From Gracilimonas mengyeensis (lineage in GTDB: Bacteria > Bacteroidota > Rhodothermia > Balneolales > Balneolaceae): 64,000 nucleotides of DNA. Of the stretch, positions 26,767-36,695 are shown piece by piece. The position numbers and the translations under genes were made by a program. Numbering within the stretch: position 1 is the stretch's first letter; every line of letters starts with the position of its first letter. The notes below the pieces were generated by a model. The model searched no databases. It was not told where the DNA came from and saw only the letters and a list, made by a program, of their open reading frames with translations. Location of the stretch: the NCBI RefSeq assembly GCF_900182705.1, contig NZ_FXTP01000002.1, positions 186,001-250,000 of the forward strand. Direction: 5' to 3'.

Positions 26767-27147
26767 ATGAACGAAGAAGCTTTTCTTGAAGCCGCAGAAA
26801 GCGGCGACCTCGACACAATAATTGGGCTCATCAATGATGGGGTTGATGTAAACTCCAAAGATATACATAGCCGTACGGCGCTATTAAAAGCGGCAAAACA
26901 CGGACACTATGATGTGGTAGAATTTCTAACGAAACACGGAGCAGAAGTAGATCACAGAGATAACAGGGGCACTTCCCCTTTATATTGGGCTTCAGCCAAT
27001 GGTCATTTTAAGATTGTTCAGTTTTTGATAGAACATCAAAGCGATGTGGATGTTCATGACGACCGTGGTTGGTCGGCCAAAGATCAGGCGGTTACGCACC
27101 ATTACAACAATGTGGTAGAATTATTAGACGCTGCAGGCGCGCACTAA
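26767..27147 (+). CDS. Ankyrin-repeat protein
   Basis: 126 residues made of four ankyrin repeats: EAFLEAAESGDLDTIIGLINDGVDVN, then SRTALLKAAKHGHYDVVEFLTKHGAEVD, then GTSPLYWASANGHFKIVQFLIEHQSDVD, then GWSAKDQAVTHHYNNVVELL. There is no signal peptide, so it is probably a cytosolic protein-binding module with an unknown partner. It has its own promoter, a strong ribosome site and a terminator, so it is an independent and probably well expressed gene. Confidence 0.9.
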   Translation: MNEEAFLEAAESGDLDTIIGLINDGVDVNSKDIHSRTALLKAAKHGHYDVVEFLTKHGAEVDHRDNRGTSPLYWASANGHFKIVQFLIEHQSDVDVHDDRGWSAKDQAVTHHYNNVVELLDAAGAH

Positions 27148-27177
27148 TTCAGTTCATTAGTATTTATTAGATAATAA

Positions 27178-27214
27178 AAAAGGCCGTGATAATTTCTCAT
27201 CACGGCCTTTTGTT
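27178..27214. terminator. Bidirectional terminator between convergent genes
   Basis: A 13-pair stem (AAAAGGCCGTGAT / ATCACGGCCTTTT) with an eight-base loop is flanked by A- and T-runs, serving the ankyrin gene and the minus-strand BNR gene. Confidence 0.92.
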
Positions 27215-27225
27215 TATCGAGGCTA

Positions 27226-30200
27226 TTAGTTTTCGATAGGTATTGAGCGCTGCTCAATTTCTTCAATCAGGTTCGGCAGTTCTCCTTCAAAAATTGGTTC
27301 TACCTTTTCAAATTGTTCGTCCACGCGCTGTGCAAGATCCTCATACACGGCGTATTGTTGTTCGGTGGGCCTTCCATCGCCAGAAGCTACAGTATTTGCC
27401 AGCGAGGCCAGCTTGTTATTAAGCTTGATCTCGTAGTTCAGCACATCCTGGAATGATTCGGCTTTCACCTGCATCAATTCTCCTTCCACTTCTGCCAGTA
27501 CTTTAAGCATGGCATCGGCGCGCTCCTGTACTTCTTCGCTGTCAGTAAAGTCAGATTTCACCTTGTTGATCTCATCCCGTACTTCGCGAATACGGTTGAT
27601 GGTTTTATGTGTAGTATCCAGCTTGGCGATGATGGTTTGCTGAAGATCAAACTGGGCTTGGAAATCTTCCTGCGTGGTTTCAATGCGTGGATCTTTGCTG
27701 ATCACGAATTCTTGCGAACCTACCACTTCGTCATCTACCAACAAGCGTACCTGGTAGGTTCCTGGTACTGCTCGTGGACCAATGGTAGACCCAGACCATA
27801 AAATCTGCGTTCCGTTGATATCAGCCGCACCGGGATAGCGCATGTTCCATTCAAACATGTTTTGTCCCTGATTGATGCTCAATACATCCGAAGGGGTATT
27901 GTCCTCTTCTTCATAGAACTCTTCGGATTCTTTCACCGGTTTACCATCAAGGTCTTCTTTACTGGAGAAAGTACGAATGAGGTCTCCATCGGGCTCCAGG
28001 AACTCAAGTTTCACTTCGGCATCGGGTACATTATTCAGCGTGTAATAAACCACTACACCGTCTTTAGGGTTTTCGCCAACAGTTTCACCGGGATCGGGTT
28101 CGCTGTGGCGGCCAAAGAGGTAGGTGTTCTCTGGTTCATAGAGATAGTAGTCAGCGCTGCTAACTTCGTCACTTAACTGGTGCAGAACCGAAAGGTCATC
28201 CAGAACCCAGAAAGAACGTCCCTGTGTGGCAATGATCAGGTCTTTGTCTCGCTTATGAACCGTCAGGTCAGTAATGGGAACGGCTGGCAGGTTCAACTGA
28301 AGTGGTTGCCATAGTTCTCCATCATTGAAAGAAACATACACGCCGGTTTCAGTTCCGGCATACAACAATCCTTCTTTATTTGGATCTTCCCGAATGGTTC
28401 GGGTGAAGTCTCCTTCTGGTATTCCGTTGGTGATCTTGGTCCAGCTGCGGCCGTAGTTATCGGTTTTATACAGCATGGGAGAGAAGTCATCAAACTTGTA
28501 CCGTGTAGCGGCCAGGTAAGCCGTTGCCGGATCGTGTGGAGAAGCATCAATGATGCTGGCCATGGCCTCAGGCATGCCCTCAGGAGTTACATTGGTCCAG
28601 GTTTCGCCGTTATCGCGGCTCACGTGGATCAGTCCGTCATCGGCACCGGCCCAAAGTACGCCGGGTTCTACGGTAGATTCAGCAAAGGTAAAGATGGTAT
28701 TGTAATACTCTACACTGGTATCATCTTTGGTAAGCGGACCACCGGATTCGCCTTGCTTCGATTTATCATTTCGGGTTAAATCGGGGCTGATGTCTTCCCA
28801 GCTCATACCCTCGTCTGTAGAGCGGTGTACATATTGAGAAGTAGCATACAGTACATCGGAATTATGAGGGGAAATGTAAATAGGGAAAGTCCACTGGAAC
28901 CGGTATTTAAGGTTCTCAGCACCGGCGCCCATGGGGTTGTCGGGCCACACGTCAATACGATCGCTTTGGTTGGTGAAGTCGTTGAATTTGTTGAAATAAC
29001 CGCCGTAGCTACCGCCATAGGTCACATTTGGATCGTCGGGATCGGGGGCAATATAACCACTCTCACCACCGGCTACAGGAGCCCAGTCGCGCTCGGTGAT
29101 GCCGGATCCGGCTGTACGGCTTTTGATTCCAACGGTGCTGTTATCCTGCTGTGCCCCATAAATGTAATATGGGAATTGGTTGTCGGTGATAACCTGGTAG
29201 AATTGTGCGGTGGCATACTTGTAATAAGAAGACCAGCTTTCACCGCCATTGTATGACACCTGTCCACCGCCATCATCGGCAATAACCATGCGCTTGCTGT
29301 CATTGGGATCAATCCATAAATCATGATGATCACCGTGGGGAGTTCCCAGGCGGTCGAAAGAACTACCACCATCGGTAGATTTGTAGAAACCAACATTCAA
29401 TACAAATACTTCATCCTCACTTTCGGTGCCGGCTACAATGTGCGTGTAATACCAGGCTCGCTGGCGCAGGTTTCGATTTTTGTTGGTACGCTGCCAGGTT
29501 GCACCGCTGTCATCTGAACGGAATACTCCGCCATTATCATTTTCAATAATAGCCCAAACGCGATCGGGATTGACGGGAGAAATGGCTAGCCCAATTTTAC
29601 CAAGAAGTCCTTTAGGCATTCCGGGGCGCTGGGAGATATTTTCCCAGGTTTCGCCGCCATCAACACTTTTGTAAAGACCGCTGCCTTCGCCGCCACTCGA
29701 CATTTCCCAAGGGTTACGGTAGGCTTCCCAGAGTGAAGCATAAAGAATTCGGGGATTAGTTGGGTCGATTTCAATATCTACAGCACCTGTTTTTTCATTG
29801 TGATAGAGTACTCGCTCCCAATTTTTACCACCGTCAGTGGTTTTGAAAACACCGCGCTCGCTATTTCCTTCATTGCCAAAAGCATGGCCTAAAACAGCTA
29901 CCCAAACAATGTCTTCGTTGGTAGGATGTACTACAATCTCTCCAATAAAATGGGAATCACCCAGTCCGATATGTTGCCAGGTTTTACCACCGTCAACCGA
30001 ACGGTACATGCCATCCCCGGCCGACATATTACCGCGAATACAGGTTTCTCCCATACCGGTGTAAATGACGTTTTGGTTTGATGGGGCTACACTGACAGCA
30101 CCTACCGATCCCGTTTTGAAATATCCGTCTGATACGTTGTTCCAGTTAATCCCTCCATCGGTAGTTTTATACACACCTCCACCGGTGAATCCGGCATAGT

Positions 30201-30438
30201 ACGTATGGGGTTGATCAGCATGACCACTTACGGCTACCGAACGCCCGCCGCGAAAAGGCCCAATGTTTCGGTATTCCAATTCCTGGAATAAAGATTGCTC
30301 ATAAGTAGGATTTGAAACGTCCTCACCATGGCCGAATATCTGGGCCTGAACCGGTGATGACAATCCCCAAATTAATAGGGATGCTGCGCATAAAAATATG
30401 CTGCCAACAAGTTTATAAAGGATGTTTTGGTGTGTCAT
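27226..30438 (-). CDS. Large secreted BNR/sortilin-type beta-propeller protein
   Basis: 1070 residues with a signal peptide (about 1-32, ending SSPVQAQI). Two tandem propeller regions carry many Asp-box motifs of the S-x-D-x-G-x-x-W type: TTDGGINWNN, SVDGGKTWQH, TTDGGKNWER, SVDGGETWEN, SDDSGATWQR, STDEGMSWED, SRDNGETWTN. This is the VPS10/sortilin-like BNR architecture often labelled glycosyl hydrolase. A C-terminal beta domain (from about 770) and a coiled helical tail (about 930-1060, with GRPTEQQ) follow. No catalytic residues can be assigned. It lies downstream of a SusD/SusC pair on the same strand but beyond a terminator, so it is a separate unit. Confidence 0.82.
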   Translation of the reverse strand: MTHQNILYKLVGSIFLCAASLLIWGLSSPVQAQIFGHGEDVSNPTYEQSLFQELEYRNIGPFRGGRSVAVSGHADQPHTYYAGFTGGGVYKTTDGGINWNNVSDGYFKTGSVGAVSVAPSNQNVIYTGMGETCIRGNMSAGDGMYRSVDGGKTWQHIGLGDSHFIGEIVVHPTNEDIVWVAVLGHAFGNEGNSERGVFKTTDGGKNWERVLYHNEKTGAVDIEIDPTNPRILYASLWEAYRNPWEMSSGGEGSGLYKSVDGGETWENISQRPGMPKGLLGKIGLAISPVNPDRVWAIIENDNGGVFRSDDSGATWQRTNKNRNLRQRAWYYTHIVAGTESEDEVFVLNVGFYKSTDGGSSFDRLGTPHGDHHDLWIDPNDSKRMVIADDGGGQVSYNGGESWSSYYKYATAQFYQVITDNQFPYYIYGAQQDNSTVGIKSRTAGSGITERDWAPVAGGESGYIAPDPDDPNVTYGGSYGGYFNKFNDFTNQSDRIDVWPDNPMGAGAENLKYRFQWTFPIYISPHNSDVLYATSQYVHRSTDEGMSWEDISPDLTRNDKSKQGESGGPLTKDDTSVEYYNTIFTFAESTVEPGVLWAGADDGLIHVSRDNGETWTNVTPEGMPEAMASIIDASPHDPATAYLAATRYKFDDFSPMLYKTDNYGRSWTKITNGIPEGDFTRTIREDPNKEGLLYAGTETGVYVSFNDGELWQPLQLNLPAVPITDLTVHKRDKDLIIATQGRSFWVLDDLSVLHQLSDEVSSADYYLYEPENTYLFGRHSEPDPGETVGENPKDGVVVYYTLNNVPDAEVKLEFLEPDGDLIRTFSSKEDLDGKPVKESEEFYEEEDNTPSDVLSINQGQNMFEWNMRYPGAADINGTQILWSGSTIGPRAVPGTYQVRLLVDDEVVGSQEFVISKDPRIETTQEDFQAQFDLQQTIIAKLDTTHKTINRIREVRDEINKVKSDFTDSEEVQERADAMLKVLAEVEGELMQVKAESFQDVLNYEIKLNNKLASLANTVASGDGRPTEQQYAVYEDLAQRVDEQFEKVEPIFEGELPNLIEEIEQRSIPIEN

Positions 30439-30571
30439 AGATACCTAATTTTATTGAAGATTTGCGTTATGGATGCTGTTTTTTGAATGTATAAAAAAAA
30501 TGATGAGATGAGCGTAAAAAAATGTCAATGGGGGTAATAAACAGGGGGTAGTTATGTTACAATATGTTACC

Positions 30572-30604
30572 AAAAAAAGCCCCGGACGAAAAACCGGGGC
30601 TTTA
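30572..30604 (-). terminator. Terminator of the SusC/SusD unit
   Basis: Read on the minus strand, AAAGCCCCGG and CCGGGGCTTT form a ten-pair stem followed by a T-run, about 30 bases beyond the SusD stop. Confidence 0.92.
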
Positions 30605-30632
30605 TGTGTAAATGGGTAATCAAAACGCAGCT

Positions 30633-32030
30633 CTAATTGTAGGCTTCGTTTTGCACAAGGTTTTCGTTGGCATCGATATCACGGGACGGGATTGGGAAAA
30701 CCTGGCGTCCTGCATTTGTTAGTGAAACGGGATCACTGTTGATGCGGTCAACACCGGTGAGTTCAGAAAGTGCCACACCAGTTCGGATCAGGTTAAACCA
30801 GCGATGGCCTTCCATCATAAACTCAATGCCTCGTTCATGTTCAATAGCTCCCATAATCTGGTCGGCTGTTGAAACACCAGCACCAAGCGTATCGGCAAGG
30901 CCGGCCCGGTTGCGGATTTCATTTAGATCAGAAAGGGCCCCTGCAAAATCAGGAGTCGCTTTTAAAGTCCGGGCTTCGGCACGGTTCAGGTACATTTCTG
31001 CCAAGCGCAATACCTGGATGTTGTCATCACCACCGGCTTTAGCATATTTGCTGGGGTAGTATGCCCCTACGTTATCATCAAAGCCAATCAGGTTACCGCG
31101 TACATCGTTGCTGCGAGACATTACCATCTCGGCAAAATCGGTATGCAGGGCAATATCACCCCGGCCACCTGCGCTGGATGGGAAGTACCAGAAACGGATG
31201 TCGTTACCATCGGTAGTATTATATGCCAGCTCAAAAATAGCTTCTGAGGTGTTTTCATCCCGGAAGATACTCGCGTATTCATCCACCAAATCAAAGTTAT
31301 AGTCGTTGATAACTTCGCTGGCGTAGCTTTCGGCAGCAGAATAATCTCCCGTGTAAAGGGCAAGGCGGGAAAGCAATGCTTTTACCGCAGCCTCGGAAAC
31401 TCGGGATGGAGTAGAGAATCCGGAAAGCAGACCTTCGGCTTGTTCCAAATCACTTCTTACCAAAGCATATGAGTCACTGATAGATGCTCGGGATGGGAAG
31501 CTGCTCTCATCAATCTGACGCGCGGGTGTAGTTACCAGGGGTACACCAATTTCGCCATACACGCCTTCAACACCACCAAAGGTGCGGGTTAAGTCAAAGT
31601 AAGCCAGTCCACGAATGAAATATGCTTCTCCGAGTAACTGGTCTTTCGTTGCTTGAGGAATATCATCCAGTCCAGGCATCGCCTCAATGATATTATTGGC
31701 GTGATTTATAGTAGTATAAGCCTGAGACCAAAGGTTTCGGTTTTCCAGGTTACCGGCAGAGGTCACATAGGTATCCATCTCTCGGTAAAAATCCCAGGTA
31801 CCAATACTTTGAGAGATATCGGAAGTCACATCACTCATAATGAATAAGTTGCTTCCGTAATAATCGGTTGACTGCAACTGGCTGTATAGTCCGTTTAGTG
31901 CGGCTTCGGCACTTTTCTGATCCCGGATAGCAATTTCATCGGAAATGGCCGTCTGGGGTTCCTGATCTAACACATCACAGCCCACGGCTGCCAACAGTGC
32001 AATAAGTAGATATTTTTTAAAGTGTTTCAT
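30633..32030 (-). CDS. SusD/RagB-type nutrient-binding outer-membrane lipoprotein
   Basis: 465 residues from the ATG at 32030 (MKHFKKYLLIALLAAVGC); an upstream TTG at 32051 is less likely because it would delay the signal peptide. The lipobox Cys is followed by DVLDQEPQTAISDEIAI. TPR-like helices and the C-terminal signature VLRLAEMYLNRAEARTL, then RGIEFMMEGHRWFNLIRTG, are classic SusD. It forms the lid of the SusC transporter and binds the substrate outside the cell. No polysaccharide-degrading enzyme is nearby, so the substrate (glycan or peptide) is undetermined. 21 bases separate it from the SusC stop. Confidence 0.94.
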   Translation of the reverse strand: MKHFKKYLLIALLAAVGCDVLDQEPQTAISDEIAIRDQKSAEAALNGLYSQLQSTDYYGSNLFIMSDVTSDISQSIGTWDFYREMDTYVTSAGNLENRNLWSQAYTTINHANNIIEAMPGLDDIPQATKDQLLGEAYFIRGLAYFDLTRTFGGVEGVYGEIGVPLVTTPARQIDESSFPSRASISDSYALVRSDLEQAEGLLSGFSTPSRVSEAAVKALLSRLALYTGDYSAAESYASEVINDYNFDLVDEYASIFRDENTSEAIFELAYNTTDGNDIRFWYFPSSAGGRGDIALHTDFAEMVMSRSNDVRGNLIGFDDNVGAYYPSKYAKAGGDDNIQVLRLAEMYLNRAEARTLKATPDFAGALSDLNEIRNRAGLADTLGAGVSTADQIMGAIEHERGIEFMMEGHRWFNLIRTGVALSELTGVDRINSDPVSLTNAGRQVFPIPSRDIDANENLVQNEAYN

Positions 32031-32051
32031 GAGGTATATAAAATTTTTCAA

Positions 32052-35000
32052 TTAAAATGAGAGATCAATTCCACCAATAATGGATCGGGCTTGCGGCATG
32101 GTATAGAACTCAATACCTCGCGTGAGAGCGGTAGAAGCCGTCGCGGTTACTTCAGGATCCAGGCCGGTGTAGTTGGTGAAGGTGAGCAGGTTTTGGCCGG
32201 TCAGGTAAATACGTGCCCGTGAAATACCTACGCCTAGTTTGCTCAGCAATTCAACCGGCAGGGTGTAGCCGATGGTGGCATTTTTCAGTCTCATGTAAGA
32301 ACCGTCTTCAACAAAACGGGAGGGGCGAAGGTTACCGGCGTAATTTGCACTGGTCATACGTGGTACCATAGTTTTGTCGCCCGGTTCTTGCCAGCGGTCC
32401 AACTGAGTGCTTATGTAACCGGTATTACGTGCTCCACCATGCTCCTGGAAGAATCGGTTCCAGTGTAGTTGCTCATTTCCGTAGCTATACTGGAAGAACA
32501 CAGACAAATCGAAGTTTTTGTAGTTGAAGCGATTGGTAATACCTCCAAAGAAATCCGGGTTGGCATCACCTACAATTTTGCGGTCAACATTTGGGTTAAA
32601 CGTGCCGTCGCCATCTACATCAGTAAAGATAGGTGCTCCGGTCTGTGGATCAACGCCCGTCTGCTCATGAAAATAGAAGGAGTACATGGGCTTTCCTTCT
32701 TCGTAACGATAAATGTCACGGTTGTACACGTTAAAGGGTGCGGCCAGCTTCAAAATCTTATTTCGGTTGCCGGCAATGTTGAACAGTACATTCCAGTTAG
32801 CATCGGTTGTTTGAATGATATCAGCCGCTACAGAAAACTCAATTCCTTTGTTTTCCAGCTCACCAAAGTTTTGTACCAGCTCGGCAAATCCGGTAGATAG
32901 GGGTACTGGTACGGCAAGCAGCAGGTCTTCGGTTTTCTTATTGTAGTAATCAAACACCAGGTTAACGCGGTCCTCAAAAAGTCCGAGGTCAACGCCGATA
33001 TCAAGCTGCTTGGTGGTCTCCCATTTCAAGTCAGGGTTGGCCAGCTGAATTGGGCTGGTTCCTGGGCTGTCGGTATAGCTTTCGCCACCCCACAGGCCGC
33101 GGGACTGAAAGTTGTCGATACCGCTTTGGTTACCGGTAATACCATAACTGGCACGGAATTTCAGTTCGGAAATTGCCCCTACTTCAAAAAAGCTTTCTTC
33201 AGAAACTAACCATCCAAGCGCAACGGATGGGAAAGTTCCCCAACGGTTGTTTTCACCGAAGCGGGATGAGCCATCACGGCGAACGGTTAAGGTGGCCAGG
33301 TACTTACTGTCGTACTCATATTTCACACGACCGAAGAAAGATGCAATGCCCCAACTGGTGCCGGTAGATAAGGCCGTTTGAACCGCGGCATCTTCAATCC
33401 TTCGGAAATCATTACTTGGAAACTGTTCACCTTCAGCGGTGGTACGTTCAAACTTTGATTCCTGCACACTAGTACCCAGTAGAACACTGAAATCATTTTT
33501 ACCCACATCAAAGAGATAACTGAGGGTATTTTCTGCGGTCCAGTTACGGATCAGTGCTACTGTTGAAAGTGCGCTACCATTTACAGCTGAGCCGTTGTTA
33601 AGGAACGTGTTATCGTAGCGGTCCTCTTTAATCTGGTTGTAATCCAAGCTCCAGCTGGTTCGGAATGTGAGCCCTGGAATGAACTCATAATCGGCAAATA
33701 CGTTTCCGATCAAGCGGTTAACATCCATGTTGAAGTCAACCTCGTTGGCCGCTGCAACCGGATTCTCGAAGATACTGAACTTGGTGTATCCACCTTCACT
33801 ATTATAAACGGGAAGGTTTGATGGGAGAAAGTAAACGCCACCCAAAACACCGGTGATGTTATCGTTATTCCGTGCGCGGTTACGATTTGAAAATGAATAG
33901 GTGGTGCTGGTTCCAAATGTCAGTTTTTCTGATGCCAGAATGTCGAGGTTCAGACGGGCACTGCTGCGAGTATAAGTAGCAGGTTTTACAACCCCGTCCT
34001 GATCAAAATTAGAACCGGATACGGAATATTTAATGTTCTCATTACCACCGCTAACAGTGAGATCATAGCTGGATACACGACCTGTGCGGAACACCTGGTC
34101 GCCCCAATCGGTATCAATCGCACTTTGGGGATTGGCATAAGGCTCTGGTTGCCCATTGTTGCGGGCTGCTTCATTCATTAACATTTCGAACTCCGGTCCG
34201 CTAACAAGGTCGGGGGTATTTACTGGTTCTTCGAAACCGGTATAAGCCGTGAAACTTACTCTTGGTTCGGAGAAACTTCCCCGTTTGGTTGTGATTAAAA
34301 CCACTCCGTTGGCTGCACGTGCTCCGTAAATAGCTGTTGCAGACGCATCCTTCAGAATCTCGATAGACTCAATATCGGATGGGTCAACATCAGCCAGTGC
34401 ACTGGTGGTTTCACCTCCCAAACCCAAGCCGAAGTCGCCGGTTTGGATGGGTACACCATCAACAACATACAGTGGATCACTGCCGCCTGAAATGGATGAG
34501 GTACCACGGATTTTTACGAAGATACCTCCGCCCGGTGTACCAGAGTTGGCGCTTACCTGAACCCCGGCTGCCCGGCCTTGCATAAGCTGGTCACTGCCTG
34601 CAACGGGTGTGTTGGCAACATCTTCAGCACTAATTGAAGATACCGCACTGGTAAGTGTTTTACGGTCTTGTTCACCATAACCAACCACTACTACATCTTC
34701 GAGCAGCTGGACGTCTTCTTCCAACTGAATATTGATGGTTTCACGATCTCCTACTACAGTCTCTTGTGTGATGAAACTGATATACGTAAAGGTGAGTACG
34801 GCATCGGGGCCTGAGACCTCTATTTCGTAGTTACCTTCCACATCGGTACTGGTACCGTTCATCGTCCCTTTTTCAAGGACATTTACTCCCGGCAACGGAC
34901 TTCCATCTGCTGCAGAAGTTACGGTTCCGGATATCACTACCTGGGCGTAGCTGATGCTTGTAGTAAGTGTTAGTGCAAATAAAAAAAGGCAGGTTAATCG

Positions 35001-35084
35001 CCAGCCTCTTCCCAGAATACTTATAAAGTTGTCCTTAAAAGTAGATACAGTTAGGGCTGTACCTGATTGGTATTTGTACATCAT
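32052..35084 (-). CDS. SusC/RagA-type TonB-dependent outer-membrane transporter
   Basis: 1010 residues. A long N-terminus with a hydrophobic signal (about 31-48) is followed by a carboxypeptidase-like CNA-type domain (VISGTVTSAADGSPLPGVNV to about 125). Then come the TonB box/plug region (VVVVGYGEQDRKTLTSAVSS), the SusC signature GSDPLYVVDGVPI and a 22-strand barrel ending QARSIIGGIDLSF. It imports oligomeric nutrients with its SusD partner, powered by TonB. AGGAAG six bases upstream of the ATG at 35084 supports the start. First gene of a two-gene operon. Confidence 0.95.
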   Translation of the reverse strand: MMYKYQSGTALTVSTFKDNFISILGRGWRLTCLFLFALTLTTSISYAQVVISGTVTSAADGSPLPGVNVLEKGTMNGTSTDVEGNYEIEVSGPDAVLTFTYISFITQETVVGDRETINIQLEEDVQLLEDVVVVGYGEQDRKTLTSAVSSISAEDVANTPVAGSDQLMQGRAAGVQVSANSGTPGGGIFVKIRGTSSISGGSDPLYVVDGVPIQTGDFGLGLGGETTSALADVDPSDIESIEILKDASATAIYGARAANGVVLITTKRGSFSEPRVSFTAYTGFEEPVNTPDLVSGPEFEMLMNEAARNNGQPEPYANPQSAIDTDWGDQVFRTGRVSSYDLTVSGGNENIKYSVSGSNFDQDGVVKPATYTRSSARLNLDILASEKLTFGTSTTYSFSNRNRARNNDNITGVLGGVYFLPSNLPVYNSEGGYTKFSIFENPVAAANEVDFNMDVNRLIGNVFADYEFIPGLTFRTSWSLDYNQIKEDRYDNTFLNNGSAVNGSALSTVALIRNWTAENTLSYLFDVGKNDFSVLLGTSVQESKFERTTAEGEQFPSNDFRRIEDAAVQTALSTGTSWGIASFFGRVKYEYDSKYLATLTVRRDGSSRFGENNRWGTFPSVALGWLVSEESFFEVGAISELKFRASYGITGNQSGIDNFQSRGLWGGESYTDSPGTSPIQLANPDLKWETTKQLDIGVDLGLFEDRVNLVFDYYNKKTEDLLLAVPVPLSTGFAELVQNFGELENKGIEFSVAADIIQTTDANWNVLFNIAGNRNKILKLAAPFNVYNRDIYRYEEGKPMYSFYFHEQTGVDPQTGAPIFTDVDGDGTFNPNVDRKIVGDANPDFFGGITNRFNYKNFDLSVFFQYSYGNEQLHWNRFFQEHGGARNTGYISTQLDRWQEPGDKTMVPRMTSANYAGNLRPSRFVEDGSYMRLKNATIGYTLPVELLSKLGVGISRARIYLTGQNLLTFTNYTGLDPEVTATASTALTRGIEFYTMPQARSIIGGIDLSF

Positions 35085-35090
35085 AGTTAC

Positions 35091-35096
35091 CTTCCT
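35091..35096 (-). promoter_or_regulatory. Ribosome binding site of the SusC gene
   Basis: AGGAAG on the minus strand, six bases before the ATG at 35084. Confidence 0.65.
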
Positions 35097-35167
35097 GTTA
35101 TTTTAGTTGTATATGTATTTCAGGTCCAAGTGAAAATTAGCCCTTCCGTATTTTCATTTTTGATACC

Positions 35168-35196
35168 TGAATAATCCCCAAGTTAAAGGCGTTCAA
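35168..35196 (-). promoter_or_regulatory. Candidate sigma-70-like promoter of the SusC/SusD unit
   Basis: On the minus strand, TTGAAC (35196-35191) and TATTCA (35173-35168) are 17 bases apart. The fit is moderate, and there is no regulator gene next to it. Confidence 0.35.
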
Positions 35197-35499
35197 AAGG
35201 GTGGATTTATCGTAGTTTTTAATTCCCCTAATGTTGTTTTTTTTGCGCTTTTTTTGTGGGACAGGTCTACTCTACCCAATAAGAAAGTTAATTTCAATAT
35301 TATTGCCCGAAAATTTACTTAGCCCTTGTTGTATTATAAATATATGATTTATAGTTGCTTGTAAATATTTTATAGCATTTAATATTGGTAATTAAACGTA
35401 AAAAGGGAAAAATCGGATGGTCTGGGTTATCGCTCAGCCGATGAGAAGAGATGCGAAAAATTTACACGGATTTTACTTAGAAAAAGGGCTGGTTTGGCG

Positions 35500-36210
35500 C
35501 TATTTTCCATAGAGCAAAAAGATGGTAGGCCGTTTATGCAAATTGGGCAATTTACCCGACTTCCAGTCTCCAACAGTTTTGCTGTGAATTTCCTCATCAG
35601 GCAGGGTGATGTCGGTAGCCGTACACAGCTTGGTTTCTGGCCGGCAGGTTTGCAGGATGTCTTTAAGCAGCTCGTTGTTTCGGTAAGGAGCTTCCATGAA
35701 AATCTGGGTACGGTCGTGCCGTCGTGATTCCCCCTCAAGCTGGGTAATCATTTGTTTTCGGGGATGTTGGTCGATGGGCAAGTAGCCATGAAAAGCGAAG
35801 TTTTGCCCGTTAAAGCCGGAAGACATCAGCGCCAAAAGAATGGATGAGGGGCCTACAAGAGGCACAACCTTGATGTTATTCTGATGAGCCAGTTTTACCA
35901 GTTTAGCACCGGGATCGGCCACGGCAGGTGCTCCCGCTTCGGAAAGAATGCCAGCATCTTTACCCGCTTTAAGGGGCCTTAAAAAAGAATAGATTTCCTG
36001 GTCGGGCGTGTTTTTATTGAGATGATAAAATTCAATCTCATATTCCGGAATAGTATCGCCTACCCACTGAAGAAAAGAAGTGGCACTCCGCAGGTTTTCA
36101 ACCATCAGCACTTCCAGCTGGCGCAGTACATTCAGCGTGTATTCCGGGATGGTATTGTTTTCGGGCGTTTTACCCAGTGTAGTTGGTATTAAGTATAAAG
36201 TGCCTGGCAT
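35500..36210 (-). CDS. rsmI: RsmI-like tetrapyrrole-methylase-fold rRNA methyltransferase
   Basis: 236 residues with the SAM-dependent tetrapyrrole methylase fold. GTLYLIPTTLG, SEAGAPAVADPGAKLV and VVPLVGPSSILLALMSSG parallel the RsmI motifs (DAGTP...DPG, PGPSA). RsmI methylates the ribose 2'-O of C1402 in 16S rRNA. This is the shorter Bacteroidota-type branch, so the exact target site is inferred. Its ATG overlaps the upstream gene stop by one base (TGATG), making it the last gene of a three-gene coupled unit. Confidence 0.75.
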   Translation of the reverse strand: MPGTLYLIPTTLGKTPENNTIPEYTLNVLRQLEVLMVENLRSATSFLQWVGDTIPEYEIEFYHLNKNTPDQEIYSFLRPLKAGKDAGILSEAGAPAVADPGAKLVKLAHQNNIKVVPLVGPSSILLALMSSGFNGQNFAFHGYLPIDQHPRKQMITQLEGESRRHDRTQIFMEAPYRNNELLKDILQTCRPETKLCTATDITLPDEEIHSKTVGDWKSGKLPNLHKRPTIFLLYGK

Positions 36211-36695
36211 CAGTCTACCCGTTCAATGTTAAATTTATCTTCGTTAGCATTTGCTGCTTTTCGCTTCACATACCGGTTAAGAAAAAAACCGGCGGCCCCT
36301 GCAATGATGAGTCCAATAATAGCTACGCTCATATTAAAGAGGGAGGTACTGCGCTGAATATCATAGGTGGGAAAAAGCACAATTTCCTGTGCATTGCCTT
36401 CTTTATACCGGATGGGAATATTGGAACTCTCCATCAACTTTTGAGCCATCTGTATGGATAGAGTAAGCCGGCGCTCGATAAGTTTGCCTTCGTCGGTTTC
36501 AAACCGGATATCTACATAGCCGTTACTTTGGGCCGCAATTTGTTTGATATCAAAATCCGTTACCTCAGCCAGATAAGAAGTCCCGTTCTCATAAGTATCC
36601 TGAGAGCTGGTGTACACGGTAGCCTGCTGAAAAATTAAAAATAACAGGTAAGCCGGAACTAACCAGTATGCATACAAAAACCGATATTTACTCAT
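36210..36695 (-). CDS. Hypothetical membrane protein with DUF3592-like features
   Basis: 161 residues: one N-terminal helix (about 7-25), a strand-rich extracytoplasmic domain (YLAEVTDFDI...YVDIRFETDEGKLIERRLTL...IPIRYKEGNAQEIVLF) and a second helix (about 124-141) before a basic tail. Domain order and the IRYKEGNAQEI phrase resemble DUF3592-type proteins; no function is known. It is joined by one-base overlaps to the upstream gene (TAATG) and to the rsmI-like gene (TGATG). Confidence 0.6.
   Translation of the reverse strand: MSKYRFLYAYWLVPAYLLFLIFQQATVYTSSQDTYENGTSYLAEVTDFDIKQIAAQSNGYVDIRFETDEGKLIERRLTLSIQMAQKLMESSNIPIRYKEGNAQEIVLFPTYDIQRSTSLFNMSVAIIGLIIAGAAGFFLNRYVKRKAANANEDKFNIERVD

Larger units (their letters stand above)
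35085..35499. other. Intergenic region upstream of SusC
   Basis: 415 AT-rich bases between the methyltransferase stop and the SusC start. Besides the candidate promoter and ribosome site I see only T-rich tracts; no anti-sigma or regulator gene accompanies this SusC/SusD pair. Confidence 0.5.

Noticed and set aside
32031-32051. Upstream TTG start for SusD
   Set aside because: It would put seven extra residues before the signal peptide; the ATG at 32030 gives a standard lipoprotein leader.
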